A stretch of DNA of 55,966 nt from Phlegmacium glaucopus (Eukaryota > Basidiomycota > Agaricomycetes > Agaricales > Cortinariaceae): NCBI GenBank assembly GCA_015039465.1, contig MU130541.1, positions 4,663-60,628 on the forward strand, written 5' to 3'. The number at the start of each line of letters is the position of its first letter. Within the stretch, counting starts at the first letter, position 1. Under the pieces are notes generated by a model. The model saw only the letters and a program-made list of their open reading frames with translations. It ran no database searches and was not told the DNA's origin. Positions 12,120 through 24,000 of this stretch are shown one piece after another. The translations under genes were made by a program, and so were the position numbers.

Positions 12120-13018
12120 GTTATAGTTTGTTGAGTCCGCTGTTTTACCAGTGTGCCTTGTTGGAGGGCCCAGGATAACTAACTCGTCGGTCACGGGTCA
12201 CGGTCATAATTACAAGATTTGACAAAAGGTCAACCGGTCATAGGCCACAGGATTGTCAGTTCCTAAAAGCAGCCTCGCGAGTGGGGGAGATTATGTAATA
12301 ATTGATGGGCTGAACAAATAAACAAACCTCGGAAGCCTGCGATTGCCACGGCCAAGATCCTCGTCTCGACTCTCCCGCAGCCAGCCTGACGAGATGGACT
12401 CTTTTAGAAACCCATCTGTAGTCTGATTTCACACGCACTGCGGCGATTTCAACTTAAATCATGTGTATTTTCGTTTTACGCATATCACCCCATCCGTTTT
12501 GGGACTTCGAGAGCTTTAGTAGGACATATGACAAAGATTCTTTGGGAAGGTGCAGCATGGTAACGCCAAACTTGAACTTGGATCATGAGAGATTGCGCGG
12601 ACCACAAGCTCAACAACTCCGTTTTTTCTGCACCTGTTGCCATCGTAATAGCAATAACGTCATCTCCATCTCCAACAAATTATTCGCACTGATAATGTGG
12701 TTCAATGGCGACGGGCTCGGGTGGGATAGAATTTGGCGCACTAAATGTCCAGAGTAGACTTCACCAGAAGCTAATCTCTGACGACGCGCTCAGTAATTGG
12801 CGCGTCGACTTTGTTTGGCTTTGAGTTAATTTGCATGTGATGGTTGACGTGAAAAACAGACTAACCAATCCTCATCGATGCCTCGTCTCCAGAAGAATGG
12901 CAACGCCCCTCTTTTTCAGCTGAGGCAATCTCCGCCAACGTGAGAAGTATCACATCAAGAATCATGCACATGCGCGTACCTGGTGAATATTACACGCAAG
13001 TATTCATTTACCGAACGC
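12120..13018. other. Intergenic, nothing recognised
   Basis: No ORF with a recognisable domain on either strand; small ORFs lack conserved motifs and exon-like joins. Base composition is similar to the neighbouring genes, so this may be decayed unique sequence and not a transposon. Confidence 0.5.
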
Positions 13019-13210
13019 AAAAGGTGATTAAGGCAAGTCGCACATCAATGTTAACGCGTGTATAGATCTTCTTGATTCGGGAGTATAGATCCAAATTTTC
13101 AGCCTTCATTTCCGGTGTCAGCTCCTTCGTTAACTCGGTTATTTTAGCAGGCTTAAAGGTCAGACGTTTCCTCATGACGCCTGCCATCTTGAGGTCTTCC
13201 GATGTAGCGC
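13019..13210 (-). pseudogene. Relic of a small repeated coding family (copy 1)
   Basis: Read on the minus strand, this segment is open and contains DLYSRIKKIYTRVN, preceded by a Lys-rich ITELTKELTPEM stretch. The segment at 54.54-54.82 kb has the same order (DLYSRIKKICAHVN after TGLTKGLTT) with clear DNA similarity over about 180 bp. The product family is not recognised. The flanks lack a clear start, so I call it a relic. Confidence 0.45.
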
Positions 13211-13729
13211 TTGTGACTGTATTCCGGCAGATTCCGGCGTGTGTGGCGTGTGTGTATGTGGTTGATGAGTAGTCTCATGGAGGAGGACCCCGGGCAATAC
13301 CAGAAGATGCCAGGCCCCGAAAATGGGGTTTTTGTAAGACAAAAAATGAATTTCCACGCTTGATGACCTCAAACTCACGCGCAATCTTCATTTCGGGAGC
13401 ACCGCTGGGCTCAGGGTGTTCCCGTTTTCCGGCTACCTAGGCTCCCTCGTACGCCCCGAGCAGGTGATTAGACGTTTCAGAACATCAGAGAACATCCCGC
13501 TTCAAAAAGGGTCTTTTTTTGACCCAAAATTCGTCCAATCTTGTCTGGATTGTCTGGCATTTTCTGGCATTACCCGGGGTCCTTGTTAAGGTAGCCCTAT
13601 AACACTCCTATAACTTTAAGTTTAAGTGATGGAAGCACCTATGGTCTGCTTTTGATCGCCCGTCTTATCATCCGTGAGCACATGATTTCGGGTATCTATG
13701 AGCGCGCTTAACTGCGACAACGTGATGAG

Positions 13730-14140
13730 AAAATAGAGCACCGTATAATTCCCCAAGTGCAAACAAGTTATCATTATCAAGGATCTGGGGGTCACAGCAT
13801 TGGTAGGGCTATAAAAATCCTAATAGTACATAAAATATTAGCGTTCGATAACGTCCAAGATGATAAGTGTCGAGGTAGTGCCCCAAGATAGATAAATCCC
13901 ATAAGTATTTGCCTTTATTTAAAAGAAACACGTTTCTCCGATATCGCAAACTGTAAAATCTCCATCCGGAATACCAATCTTCTTGCATTCCTCTGCAAGG
14001 CGCTTGGGAGGTTCAAAGACATTTTCTGAAGTTAACACCCAAGTTCTAGTGAAACCGCACCCAAAATAAAATAAAAAAGTTAGAGTTGTTGAAAACGGTG
14101 ATCGGTAATAATGGTAGGTAGATAAGTAGAGCTTTTGTTG
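13730..14140 (-). pseudogene. Duplicated 3' end of the NAPE-PLD-like gene
   Basis: The minus-strand frame ending at 13919 reads [19 protein letters not shown] to CDIGETCFF and stop, almost identical to the last exon of the gene at 17767-19367. The similarity continues into the 3' flank (13736-13810 matches 17570-17670) and, weakly, into the preceding intron (GATCGGTAATAA, GAGCTTTTGTTGCC). The penultimate exon has lost its HWA splice region, and no upstream exons are present. This is a partial segmental duplication without catalytic motif. Confidence 0.85.
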
Positions 14141-14700
14141 CCTGCAAAAAGCAATACTCACAGTGAGATGTACTCTGTCAACCAATTGAATATGTGACGC
14201 CTGAAAATCATCGAAACGCGTTTGTATGCCTGACATGCTATGTGGTTCGAAGGCTGGGCGCGACTTGGGAGGGTGATTGATGTACCATTCTGGAGAAGAT
14301 TCTTACAAGGATATGTGGAGGGGTACGTGGAGGGGCTGTAATAACCGGCGGGGACACCGTTCAAGTTGAACGTTACACCAACAAAGAAAGATGGGAAGCA
14401 GAGCATGTGACTATGCAGTGCCAAGACGAACGCAAGAAGTCGGCGTTTGCCGGCTAACGCACCGTGACGGCTCGTGACGGCCCCGACAAAACGCCACTGG
14501 CAGTTGAACGAATTCCATAAATAGAACTCGTAATAAAAAAACCTGCCGAAGATGCTACACCAATTTTTTGCTTATTGAGATAGACGAATTGGTCCGAAAT
14601 GATAGTGATGAGGGCCATACTACTAGTACAAAAAATATAAATCCGGAAGGCTTCCTGTGCCATTCACTAATAGCAACCTAGCTTGCCGCTCAAATGTGAA
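14141..14700. other. Gap between the NAPE-PLD tail copy and the terpene synthase gene
   Basis: Two minus-strand ORFs (14158-14424 and 14454-14663) have hydrophobic stretches but no recognised motif, no shared intron pattern and no clear start context. I do not call them genes. The 3' untranslated region of the terpene synthase probably lies at about 14600-14705. Confidence 0.4.
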
Positions 14701-14704
14701 CAAC

Positions 14705-15855
14705 CTAGAAACCAATATCATTAAGGCGGTAACGTGCTTCAGTGATATGGAAGTTTCTATAAAAATAAAATAATTAATCTATCGAAACTTGCAAGAGAAC
14801 GGGTGGAAAGGGCTCACAAGTAACCGTTAACGAAGCACTTCCATTGAATGCCGTCCTTTAATTGCAAAGTCTTCATGATTCGAGCATGTGCAGCTAAAGC
14901 ATCACAAGCGACATCCTGGAGAGTGTCTTGAATGGATTTCCGAGTGACGTGCGCCCTATCGAGGATATAGTTACTTGTATCTCTGGCAAGGTATTCTTTA
15001 TGAAATCTAGCAAGTAAAGTCAGCGTGGACTCGTGATGGGAAAAGGGGGAACGTACGAGAGTATATCGTTGGAATGATTGATAAATAAGCACATGTCGTC
15101 TATCGCTTGAATGTACCCAGATATGTCAGGATTAGTGTCTCTTGGAAATATCATGAACGCGTAGGCAGCAGAGACGCCCGTCTTTAGGCGCAGGTAGTAT
15201 GGCCACGAGTGAGCGGTATCCAAGGGTTCCATATCACGGATCGTTGATAGCTCTTCGATTGCACATCCGTTGAGAAGCTCCATGGCTGATGTTGTAATAC
15301 AATTGGCCGGAATTGAGCCCCAAAAACGGTACATATCAGTGAGATTGTCGCGAAAGCATTGCAGGACGGGTTCCTCCTTGAAATTACTGTTTGTAAGGAC
15401 GCGCTGTTGAAATCCTTCCATGGATGACGGGATTTTTTTACAAAGATCGTCAAAGTAGAATACAAACCTAGTAAATATCATTGGTGAAATGCTCTCTGGG
15501 CGCTGTGAAAGTTAAAAAAAGTACCAGGTGAAACGCGCGATGTGAAGTTGAGTCTCTGGCGCATGGTTAGGAAAACAAAGCTGTCGAATGCAGCCTTTAA
15601 AATCGGGCGAAAGAGGTATTAAAAGAAGTCGCATACCTCTGCTGCAGCAGATCCTTGTAGACAAAGTCTTTCAAACCATACGGGGTTATTATTATCGTAG
15701 GCCATAAAATGCGAACGTAAAGATTGATTGAAAATCTCCCTTTTCTCTAGGCTTGGGTTTGGAGGACAGTATTCCACATCTTCAAGAAATGTTTTAATAA
15801 TTTCTCCGACAAAGTTAGGAGATTCGTTCTGTCCGAAAACTTTGGGTGTTGACAT
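14705..15855 (-). CDS. TRI5-type sesquiterpene synthase
   Basis: Class I terpene cyclase of the trichodiene-synthase-like family, predicted to ionise farnesyl diphosphate in the cytosol. Start ATG at 15855; exon 1 (15637-15855) encodes about 73 residues. Later exons carry LTMRQRLNFTSRVS, the FVFYFDDLCKK block at the aspartate-rich motif position, IRDMEPLDTAHSWPYYLRLKTG-type helices, then the metal-binding NDILSFHKE motif formed across an intron at about 15009-15056, and the C-terminal ITEARYRL motif containing the conserved Arg-Tyr. Stop TAG 14705-14707. Total about 330 residues, somewhat short for the family. The motif that should read D(D/N)xx(D/E) has Lys in place of the last acidic residue, so activity or product is uncertain. 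Members of this family in mushrooms make diverse sesquiterpenes; the sequence does not show which. Confidence 0.85.
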
Positions 15856-17560
15856 GGTAAGTGATGAGGGGGAAGCGTGAGTTGAGAGAAAAACGGAGAG
15901 GTAGCTGAAGATAGATTTTATAATAATGAGTCTACGTGATAATGAAACTTTATATCTATGTATCTACGAGTAATTTATGCTATAGGGTCAGATATGATAT
16001 GTGATTACTACATTGACATATACTTGAGAGTTTCACATGCACATGAGCGCTAAGTGCTAACCAGTTGCAGCACCTCAGAACTCACTTCATCCACATTAGG
16101 TTAGGTTAGGTTGGTTGGTTATGTTACTTGGATTTGGAGGTTACTTAGAGTTAATGGTTAGCGTGTTAGGAGAGGGTACTTAGGGCTAATCTGCGACAAC
16201 TTATTTGACTGTGATGGTAGAAATAATACTGCGTCGGTGTGGGTGAGCACCGCAGTGTGAGTGTGAGACGGCGGAGTGAGTTCTGAGGTGCCGCAAATGG
16301 TATATACTCCATGCACATAAGGAAAGATTTCGGGTCAGCGTTTAGCCCCAGTGAAGATCAACTCTGCTCTCGGGAGTCTCAGCTGCAAATAGCGGAAAAA
16401 GTTAGCGGCAATCCCAAAAGTCACCGGTCAAGCCGGTCAAGTCGGATTTTGTACCATCTGCGGATTTCTTTCTGCGAGGATCTGTAATTTTTCTGGCAAG
16501 AAAATGACCATTGCAACATGAATGAGTGAAAGTTCTGCACTTCTCCGTTCTCATCTGCATTTCTCAGCCGTTGTCTGTCAATTCTCTGTATGTAGCAGAT
16601 TTTTATATTTCCTCATTAAAATCCAATGATTTTCTGTAAATATCTGCGATACCTCTGTTCCATCCCTGAAGCCATTAATCCCACAGACCAGCAATATATT
16701 AACCCCAGCGCTCGTATCCGTCTTCCATGATTGATAGCTGGTAATAGAAGGGTGGAAGAGAAGCGATCATGGCTATACATTCCCAACTATCAATCATGGT
16801 CCAGGCAACTTGAAATAGTCAAATTTGAGACTTACTCCCGAGTCGCCATTCATGAACACGATGCCGGACCGCTGTCGGCGCACAATAGAGCGCATATATG
16901 CATGAGAAACGGTTAGTCGCATGAATAAGAGAGCCTAGAATGGAGTTACCGATGTGCTAGTATCGAAGGTCAGAATGATACAAGGTCAAAGGCAGAAAGA
17001 AGCTTGCGTTGCAGCAAGTGCGCCGGGAATCACAGATAGGGGCCGAAATTGTCCTACACTGCCAATATTCGCAGCTCCGCGATTCCGCGAACAATGCAGA
17101 GTTGATATTAACTGGGGTTTAGCTCCAGGCGCTTGTTTCCTCGGCTCTTTTATCTCTGGAACTGAAACTCCGGTCAGTATTGCAACATCGAGAAATGCAC
17201 TGGTTTCTTGGTACTTCAAGTTTCTCATCTTTCGAAAGGTCGACCGTCGAGTCCTTCAGACTGCGTTTTGCGCTTGTGACTGCATTCCGGCATGTATGGC
17301 GTGTGCGTACGCGGCTCACGAAGGTAACCCTATAAGTGATGACTTTGGGTACACCTGTATGTAGCAGTCGTCGATCTATGTGTTGAATATTTTCAAAGCA
17401 TCAGAAACAAATCAGAAAAGCTCTTCCCTGATTGGGAATGATTAGTAAGCGCCATAGGATGTTTCACTCACTTGGCGCTAGACCCGCGCTGGCCAAACGG
17501 GAATCAACTGCTTCATTACTGAGTTCGATAAATTCCTTCACTATTACCGCGACAAAGTGA
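15856..17560. other. Intergenic, mostly nothing recognised
   Basis: Contains a short GGTTA-type repeat at 16095-16125 and an imperfect inverted pair CATGATTGATAGCTGG (about 16726) / CCAACTATCAATCATGG (about 16784). The stretch around 17250-17310 shares TTGTGACTGCATTCCGGCAT and following bases with about 13212-13260, in the same order relative to the NAPE-PLD 3' flank, so the 13.2-14.1 and 17.25-17.97 kb segments seem to be one ancient duplication. ORFs in this part have no recognisable domain. Confidence 0.5.
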
Positions 17561-17766
17561 TGAAAAAATAGAGCACCGTATAATCTCCCAAGTGCGAACA
17601 AGGAACTATTCATCCGATCAAGTTATCATTCAAGTTACCAAGGGTTTGGGGGGTCACAGCATTGGTAGGGCTGGAAATTTTGATTAGTAAATACTAGTAC
17701 ATAAAATATTTAGCACTCGATAAGGTCCAAAAATGATGACAAGTGTCGAGGTTAGTGCCCCATTAT

Positions 17767-19367
17767 TTAAAAGAAACACGTTTCTCCGATATCGCAAACT
17801 GTGAAATCTCCATCCGGGATACCAATCTTCTTGCATTCCTCTGCAAGGCGCTTGGGAGGTTCAAAAACATTTTCCGCAGTTAACACCCAAGTTCTATCAA
17901 AAATTGAACGGTGGATCGGTAATAAGTAGTGGTGGATAAATACGTACGCCCAGTGCATACCGAGAGCTTTTGTTGCCCCGATATCTTTGAAAAGTCGAAC
18001 ACTGTCCTGTGGAGCACAATGAATTGGAGACATATATTGGCGAGGCATGTATGCCCTAAAATCCAATTATGGTAATGTTTTCATCAATTTCCTCAGGATG
18101 ATATAGTACAAAAAAACATACCCAATGGGAATGAGCGCACAATCGAATCCCCCAAACACATTTCCTATTGTCTTAAATGTAGGGCAAACTGGGACATTAT
18201 TTTCATCCTGACCGTCAAGGACGGCGCGATATCCAGTATCTCCTGCAAAGAACAACTTCTTGGCTGCCGGCGGACGCAGCGTTGGGGTTTTGACGTCGGG
18301 GACTGTCTCGTTAAGCACTTCTACGACAGCCCAACTAGCCCAGAGGGACTTGAATGAATCCCAGGGCGTGCGGCCGGTGAAATGTTGTCCTGGTGTACAT
18401 GTGATGTCAACTGTTCGGAGGGCGGTGGATGCATTCTTGTCGTTTGTGTGAATTTCGATGCGTTTGGATTCCCACCAATCCATAATATGTGTGTTATTGA
18501 CTGGAACACCTATTGATTCCAAGAAAGCACCATTTCCAAGTGGGGCAAAGAAGTGAGGTGCGCGAGTTGGTGAACGATACAAGAGCGTGCGTATTGTGTG
18601 CGTATCGAGGCTGGTTGGGTTCCGATCAAGACAAAATAAAACAGAAATACTATTAACTTCCATTCCGGATTAAATTGAGATTGGGGAAGACGTACTGATC
18701 ATAGTGATTGTGCTGCCGACAACAGATTCAGTAACGGAGGAAGACTGAAAAATTAAGCGAGAATGCAAACGGAGATAACAACAGCGTCTATTTCCGGAAG
18801 TTCCTCAATCTCGCAGGGAGGCGCTAAGGGGTTGGGAGATTTGATTCAAGTATTTTCATGGAATTTGAAGTGACTCACGAGTGAATCGTTTTGGACCAAT
18901 GTGTTGACTAGGAGAACAACGATCGCTGAAAACGGGATCAAATAGAATCCGAATCCCTCTAATTTCTTCTCTGCGTGAAGGAAATTCGACAAGGAAGCAA
19001 GCATGTCCCAACCAAGTAGTCTTTATCTTGTCACTGGTAGTATCATCAACTAGCTCGGTTTGGTGTCCCCACGTTGGTTTACGGAGAGGAATGATCTTGG
19101 TTGGATCCTTGGGATTTGCAGGAAAGGATGGAATGGTCTTCACAAAAAACTAGAATAGTTAAAGATTATAGTCAAGACAATTGATAAAGTATCCATGCAA
19201 ATGTATCTCACACCGATTCGTTCAGAAAACGTAGGGGAACGCCAGCTCTTCCATGGATTTTGAAACGCGCTGCCGTTGTCGTTGGCCCAGTGGGCTGGTT
19301 TGGACCCTTTCTGGGGGGGATTTGGGTCCTTGCTTGGATTATTGGAGACTTGAATGGTGTCACTCAT
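17767..19367 (-). CDS. NAPE-PLD-like metallo-beta-lactamase-fold hydrolase
   Basis: Predicted N-acyl-phosphatidylethanolamine phospholipase D-like enzyme, releasing N-acylethanolamines from membrane lipid. Start ATG 19365-19367 (MSDTIQ) with a TATAAAT box about 35 nt upstream (19398-19404). Exons read [14 protein letters not shown], then [39 protein letters not shown], then the catalytic [59 protein letters not shown], and a last exon ending CDIGETCFF with TAA/TGA at 17767. The metal ligands (HxHxDH, the Asp of AGDTGY and the His of PIHCAPQD) are all present. The HNHYDH motif is encoded by a 17-nt exon (18696-18712) between two introns. No stops interrupt the joined frame. The last exon is duplicated at 13.9 kb. 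Confidence 0.9.
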
Positions 19368-19385
19368 TTTCCTGAGTGGGAAGAT

Positions 19386-20790
19386 GCAGAGGAATGCATT
19401 TATAGGCTTAAGCATGGTACACGCAACCGCCGAACCCACGCATGCCCCGCGGCTTGTCTCACAATAGATAGAAGCTCCGCGGCAGACTTTCACATCCGCA
19501 CTCCTCGCAACTCTGAATGTTCTGTTGTCGAATGGCAAAGGACTGATGATAGGGAAACTGGCTTATATACTCCAGGCGAAAATGTAGATTACTAACTTTG
19601 TCTTCGTCTACATCAATAATACAAAATTTACCAAGGGGATGTTTCCTTTCGACCACGTCTTATCTGCAGGTGTACACACACGCCTCGGCTTGACTAATCT
19701 TCTGAGTCACAACTCAGGTCTGTCCATAGACATAAGCAACATGAATAGGTGTTACGTATCACAGGTCCTTGGTTATAAATATTCAGGCACTAAGGGGCGT
19801 TCGTAGGATCTTAGTATAAAGAGTGGAACAATAATTAGAGTCATCGACAGCGGGGAAGGCGTTCGTGAAGCTCAAGAACCTCTCCATCCAACATAGTGCG
19901 GAAGGTATTCACACCCAGCTTCCTTTGTTTCATATAACTCGGAGGTTGACCAGTAGGAGGTAGGTTATAACCAGGAGGAGAATCAGAACAAAGGACAGAA
20001 TCCTCCACAGCAGCGCTCGCACATTCTCTAGCGTCATCCGTCGTTGAATACGCCTCCAGATGCGTCTTGAACCAATCAAACGTGCAAGGTTCAATATCCA
20101 CATATCCGCGTAGATCCTTTCGGAATTGAGCCTTCATCTGGAGCAACTCCTCGCACGAATACCTGTAACCTGATACTCGTTGCCAGAAAGACATTAATTG
20201 AGGGTAGCCCATAACCTTGGCGGCGTTCATGTAGGCTTCGAGGAATAAACGAGGAGCTTCACCGTTATATGCCACGGCGGATTGGTATACAGTTTTGTAC
20301 CTGCGCAAGAGAGTCATGGTTGCGATGGCAACAGATATGTCGAGTTCTGATTGTTGGAGGACAGAGGCGACAAAAGCGGGGAACTCGGCTTGCCAAGCTG
20401 AGCAGGAGGCTGGGAAGGGGTATTTCTTGGATGCGAAGAGATGGATGAAGTAATTGGCGCATATTTTAGCGAAGAATGTAAGGTTGAGACCAGTTGGGTC
20501 CAGTTCGCTGTATTGGGGAGGTTGGACCTATTCCAAGTAAGTATATTGGGCCAGTAGAGAGACTTGAGGGGGGTAGTCGCACCGAAGATGACATTGTGAT
20601 GAGTGTATGAGATTTAGCGTGATAGTAATGCTAGTCAAGCGCAGGTTCCCAGTATGATGGGATGGTGGTCAGACAACAAGTTTGTCTCGAGTAAAATGAG
20701 TCGGACCTTTCGATCCTCCTTTATCGGTGAAACAACCCAGTGAGTCAAAGACTTATACTATAGGGGACCAACAATTACGATCAGACACCC
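19386..20790. repeat. Parent copy of a segmental duplication
   Basis: From about 19389 (AGAGGAATGCATTTATAGGC) to about 20790 this sequence is repeated at 30424-44500, with many inserts between the parts; identity of the aligned parts is high by eye. It includes the NAPE-PLD TATA region and the whole cyclin-like gene. A third partial copy (matching 19710-19835) starts at about 55829. Note that the parent copy is continuous and lacks every insert seen in the second copy. Confidence 0.85.
19841..20594 (-). CDS. Cyclin-like (cyclin-box) protein
   Basis: Probable start ATG 20592-20594 (MSSS), a 55-nt intron, then one long exon to TGA at 19841. The exon begins VQPPQYSELDPTGLNL and FFAKICANYFIHLF. 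The pattern QSELDISVAIATMTLLRRYK, LFLEAYMNAAKVMGYP, then RYSCEELLQMKAQFRKDL and FDWFKTHLEAY, resembles the N-terminal cyclin box of fungal Pho80/G1-type cyclins (helix with alternating hydrophobics, a 'xxAxKxxG' helix, then EL..ME..FL). The C-terminus is Pro-rich (PPGYNLPPTGQPPSY). If right, it would bind a cyclin-dependent kinase in nucleus or cytosol. The similarity is my reading of the pattern and needs a profile search. About 230 residues; a broken copy lies at 32.1-44.3 kb. Confidence 0.55.
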
Positions 20791-20897
20791 GTATAAAGCT
20801 GTGCACCTTCGCAGATAATCAGATTCTTGAGCGAGAAACGAGAGGAAGTTCAAATCAAGTTCAAATCCCAGTCGACGAGTGTTAAAAATCAATCGGA

Positions 20898-20908
20898 GTA
20901 TATATAAT
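20898..20908 (+). promoter_or_regulatory. TATA box of the NACHT-WD40 gene
   Basis: TATATATAAT lies 60-70 nt upstream of the first in-frame ATG (20970) and about 100 nt before the alternative ATG 21006. The preceding AAAATCAATCGGAGTA is closely matched at about 50885-50905, next to the bZIP gene. Confidence 0.5.
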
Positions 20909-21005
20909 CGGCAGACTCGGCCAAACTATTACATTTTGTTGATTTATACTTGTTTCTCAGGACCCCATCGTGGGAAGACCACCGTGCTCTCTCTTGACCA
21001 TCATC

Positions 21006-24000
21006 ATGTCGAACGAAAGACCATCTAAGAACAATCGCATAACCAAAGCTATTCGATATGTCAAAGGGAAGTTCTCTCCTTTGTCACGCCCGCCCACACC
21101 ATTGTCGATCGACGTGGATCCATGCTCTGATAACCGTATGGGAACGACAGACGCTGGAACAAGGTGAGCAGCAGAATTCTCTATTTACTTGATTATTGAC
21201 TAAATCTGCTCATTCTTATAAGCCACTTGGCGCTCGAAATGGTCCCTGTGGTCAGCATCGACCACGCTGCTACAGCGGTTATGACCTCGAAAGCAGATAT
21301 AGTGTCCCTCCCAAATTCCGTACCAATTTCATCATCGATGTCTACTGTACCCAGGCAGCTCGGTTCTGCTAGTATCCTAGGACCAGAAACTCCATCCACG
21401 GTTAGTGTCCGTGTTGCGTGCACGACCGTCGTTGTTAATGCCTCCTCGTTTAGTATATGGCTCCAAATACCCATAATTCAACGTCTACCTTCCTCCAAGG
21501 TGCTCACGATGTACGCTTCCATCACTCAACGATTAATATGGCCAACAGTGTAAGCATCATTCTATCCGTAGAATAACCAATCTGTGTACTGACAGTCCTG
21601 TCATCGTGTCAGATGACTCAGATCCACATGCATGTGCCGGCGTCCAATGCTGATGGAGATGAACAATCGAACTCTCGAATCATAGTGAGCGATATAATCT
21701 TTGGAATCGGATGGTCTGTGCTGAATGCTAGTTCATAGGATGCACTACAGGAGAAGCTCTTGCCACGCGCTCAGTTTGCAGAATACGACGCAGCATCTCC
21801 ACGCAATGCATGTACAGAGAACACTCGCAAGGCCATCCTCGATTCACTGCGAGTGTGGGCCAGTGATGATACGACCACAAAGGTATACTGGCTCAATGGG
21901 ATGGCTGGAACAGGCAAAACAACAATTGCTTACTCGTTCAGCGAAATCCTCCGTGAAAGGGGTTCCCTTGGTGGTACCTTCTTCTCTTCTCATCTCCGGG
22001 CTGATACCAGTGATGTCCACTGCATCATCCCCACCATCTCCCTTCAGTTGGCCAAGTATCTCCCTTCTCTTCCCCAACTTATCTTGGATGTGGTAAAAAC
22101 TGATCTGAGTCCTGACTGCACATCTTGGAGGATTAGGAAACAATTTCTGAATTTCATAGTGAGACCACTCACTGCACATAGGGATAGTATGAGAGGAGGA
22201 GTAGTACCAGTTATTGTTCTTGATGCCCTGGATGAGTGCTCTGACCAGTCCCTTGTGGCAGAGTTGCTTTCTGTGATATCAAAGCACAGTAAATCTCTTC
22301 CAGTGAAGTTCTTCATCACTAGTCGTCCAGAGATAGTACTCAAGGAGACTTTTGATCATTCTTGGGATCATTCTAATTTCATCCTTCATGAGGTTGAAAA
22401 GGAGATTGTAAAGGCTGATATTGAGCTTTATATTAAAGCTTGCTTGCTTGGTGGCCAAGTAAAGAACAATAGGCATAATTGGCCTCCTCAGGCTGAACTT
22501 GAAAGCCTTGTTAACATGTCTGGCACTTTGTTCATTTATGCAGCAACTGTCTGCAAATATATTGCTCAGAAGGGTAGTTCTAGTATGCCTAGGCGTCTTT
22601 CAGATGTTGTCAATTCTGCATTGGGGATAACATCTGCTCTAATCCAGCCACTACATGTTCTTTATGAAAGGATTTTGGATGCTGCCTATGACTCAACAAG
22701 TACATGGGAAGCATCAGATATAGACATGGTCCTCACAGCTGTTGTATATGTCTATAATCCTCTTTCTATGAGCTGCCATCAGTGCTTTGATGGAAATGCC
22801 CATAGAACACACTGTGGCTGCCCTTTCTTCTCTTCATTCCTTGATATATATTCCATCTCAAGACTCTGATATGCCCATCTCAATATTTCATGCTTCCTTC
22901 TATGATTTCATCAGTAATCAAATTATTTCCTCAAAGCACTACCTTGACCCATGTGTTTCACATAAGCATTTAGCACTTCAGTGTCTGTCCTTGATGGAGA
23001 AAGAATGGTCAGAGCAAGAAAGGGTATCTTACTTAGCAGAGAGGAGACATAGAGATATTCCTGAATCTCTTGCATATGCTTGTGGGAGCTGGGTTTCACA
23101 TTTCACATATTCAGACAACAATGAAACTGATGAAGTGAAGCATTTTTTCCAAAGACATCTTCTGCGATGGATGGATTGTTTGAGTATTTTAGGAAAGTTG
23201 GAAATAGCAATGCATTCACTACATAAGTTAGGAAGTTGGGCAAATGTAAGTGATCATATTTCTGTAAATGAATTGCACCTGTAACAGAAACTAGGTGCAC
23301 AAACTGTTGAAGATGACAGTGATTGATGCTGAAAGGTTCCTGAAAGAAAATTATGACTTTGTTAAAAATAACAGTCTTGAAGGATGTCCTTCAGCATTAG
23401 CTTGGCTGCCAGCAGAATCTGATATTTGGAAAACATATGGAAGTAGGATGAAGTGTCTATGGAAGCTCTGCCTTGGAAGGAGAAAAGCATGGAGCATGAC
23501 TGAAGCAGTTCTAAGGCATTCAAATTGTGTCAACTCTGCTGTCTTCTCTCCTGATGGTATGCACATTGTGTCTGCATCTGATGATAACACTGCAAGGATC
23601 TGGAATACAGCCACAGGAGAGTGTGAGGCAGAGCTGAAAGGACATTCAAATTAGGTCAAATCTGCTGTCTTCTCTCCTGATGGTATGCATATTGTGTCTG
23701 CATCTGATGATAACCCTGCATGTATCTGGAATACAGCCACAGGGGAGTGTGAGGCAGAGCTGAAAGGACATTCAGGATTGGTCTACTCTGCTGTCTTCTC
23801 TCCTGATGGTATGCATATTGTGTCTGCATCTTATGATTACACTGCAAGGATCTGGAATACAGCCACAGGAGAGTGTGAGGCAGAGCTGAAAGGACATTCA
23901 GATTGTGTCAAATCTGCTGTCTTCTCTCCTGATGGTATGCATATTGTATCTACATCTGATGATAACACTGCAAGGATCTGGAATACAGCCACAGGAGAGT

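Noticed and set aside
14705..15855. Concluding that the locus makes trichothecenes
   Set aside because: Only one TRI5-type cyclase is present, with an altered motif and no companion pathway genes; the family makes many products in mushrooms.
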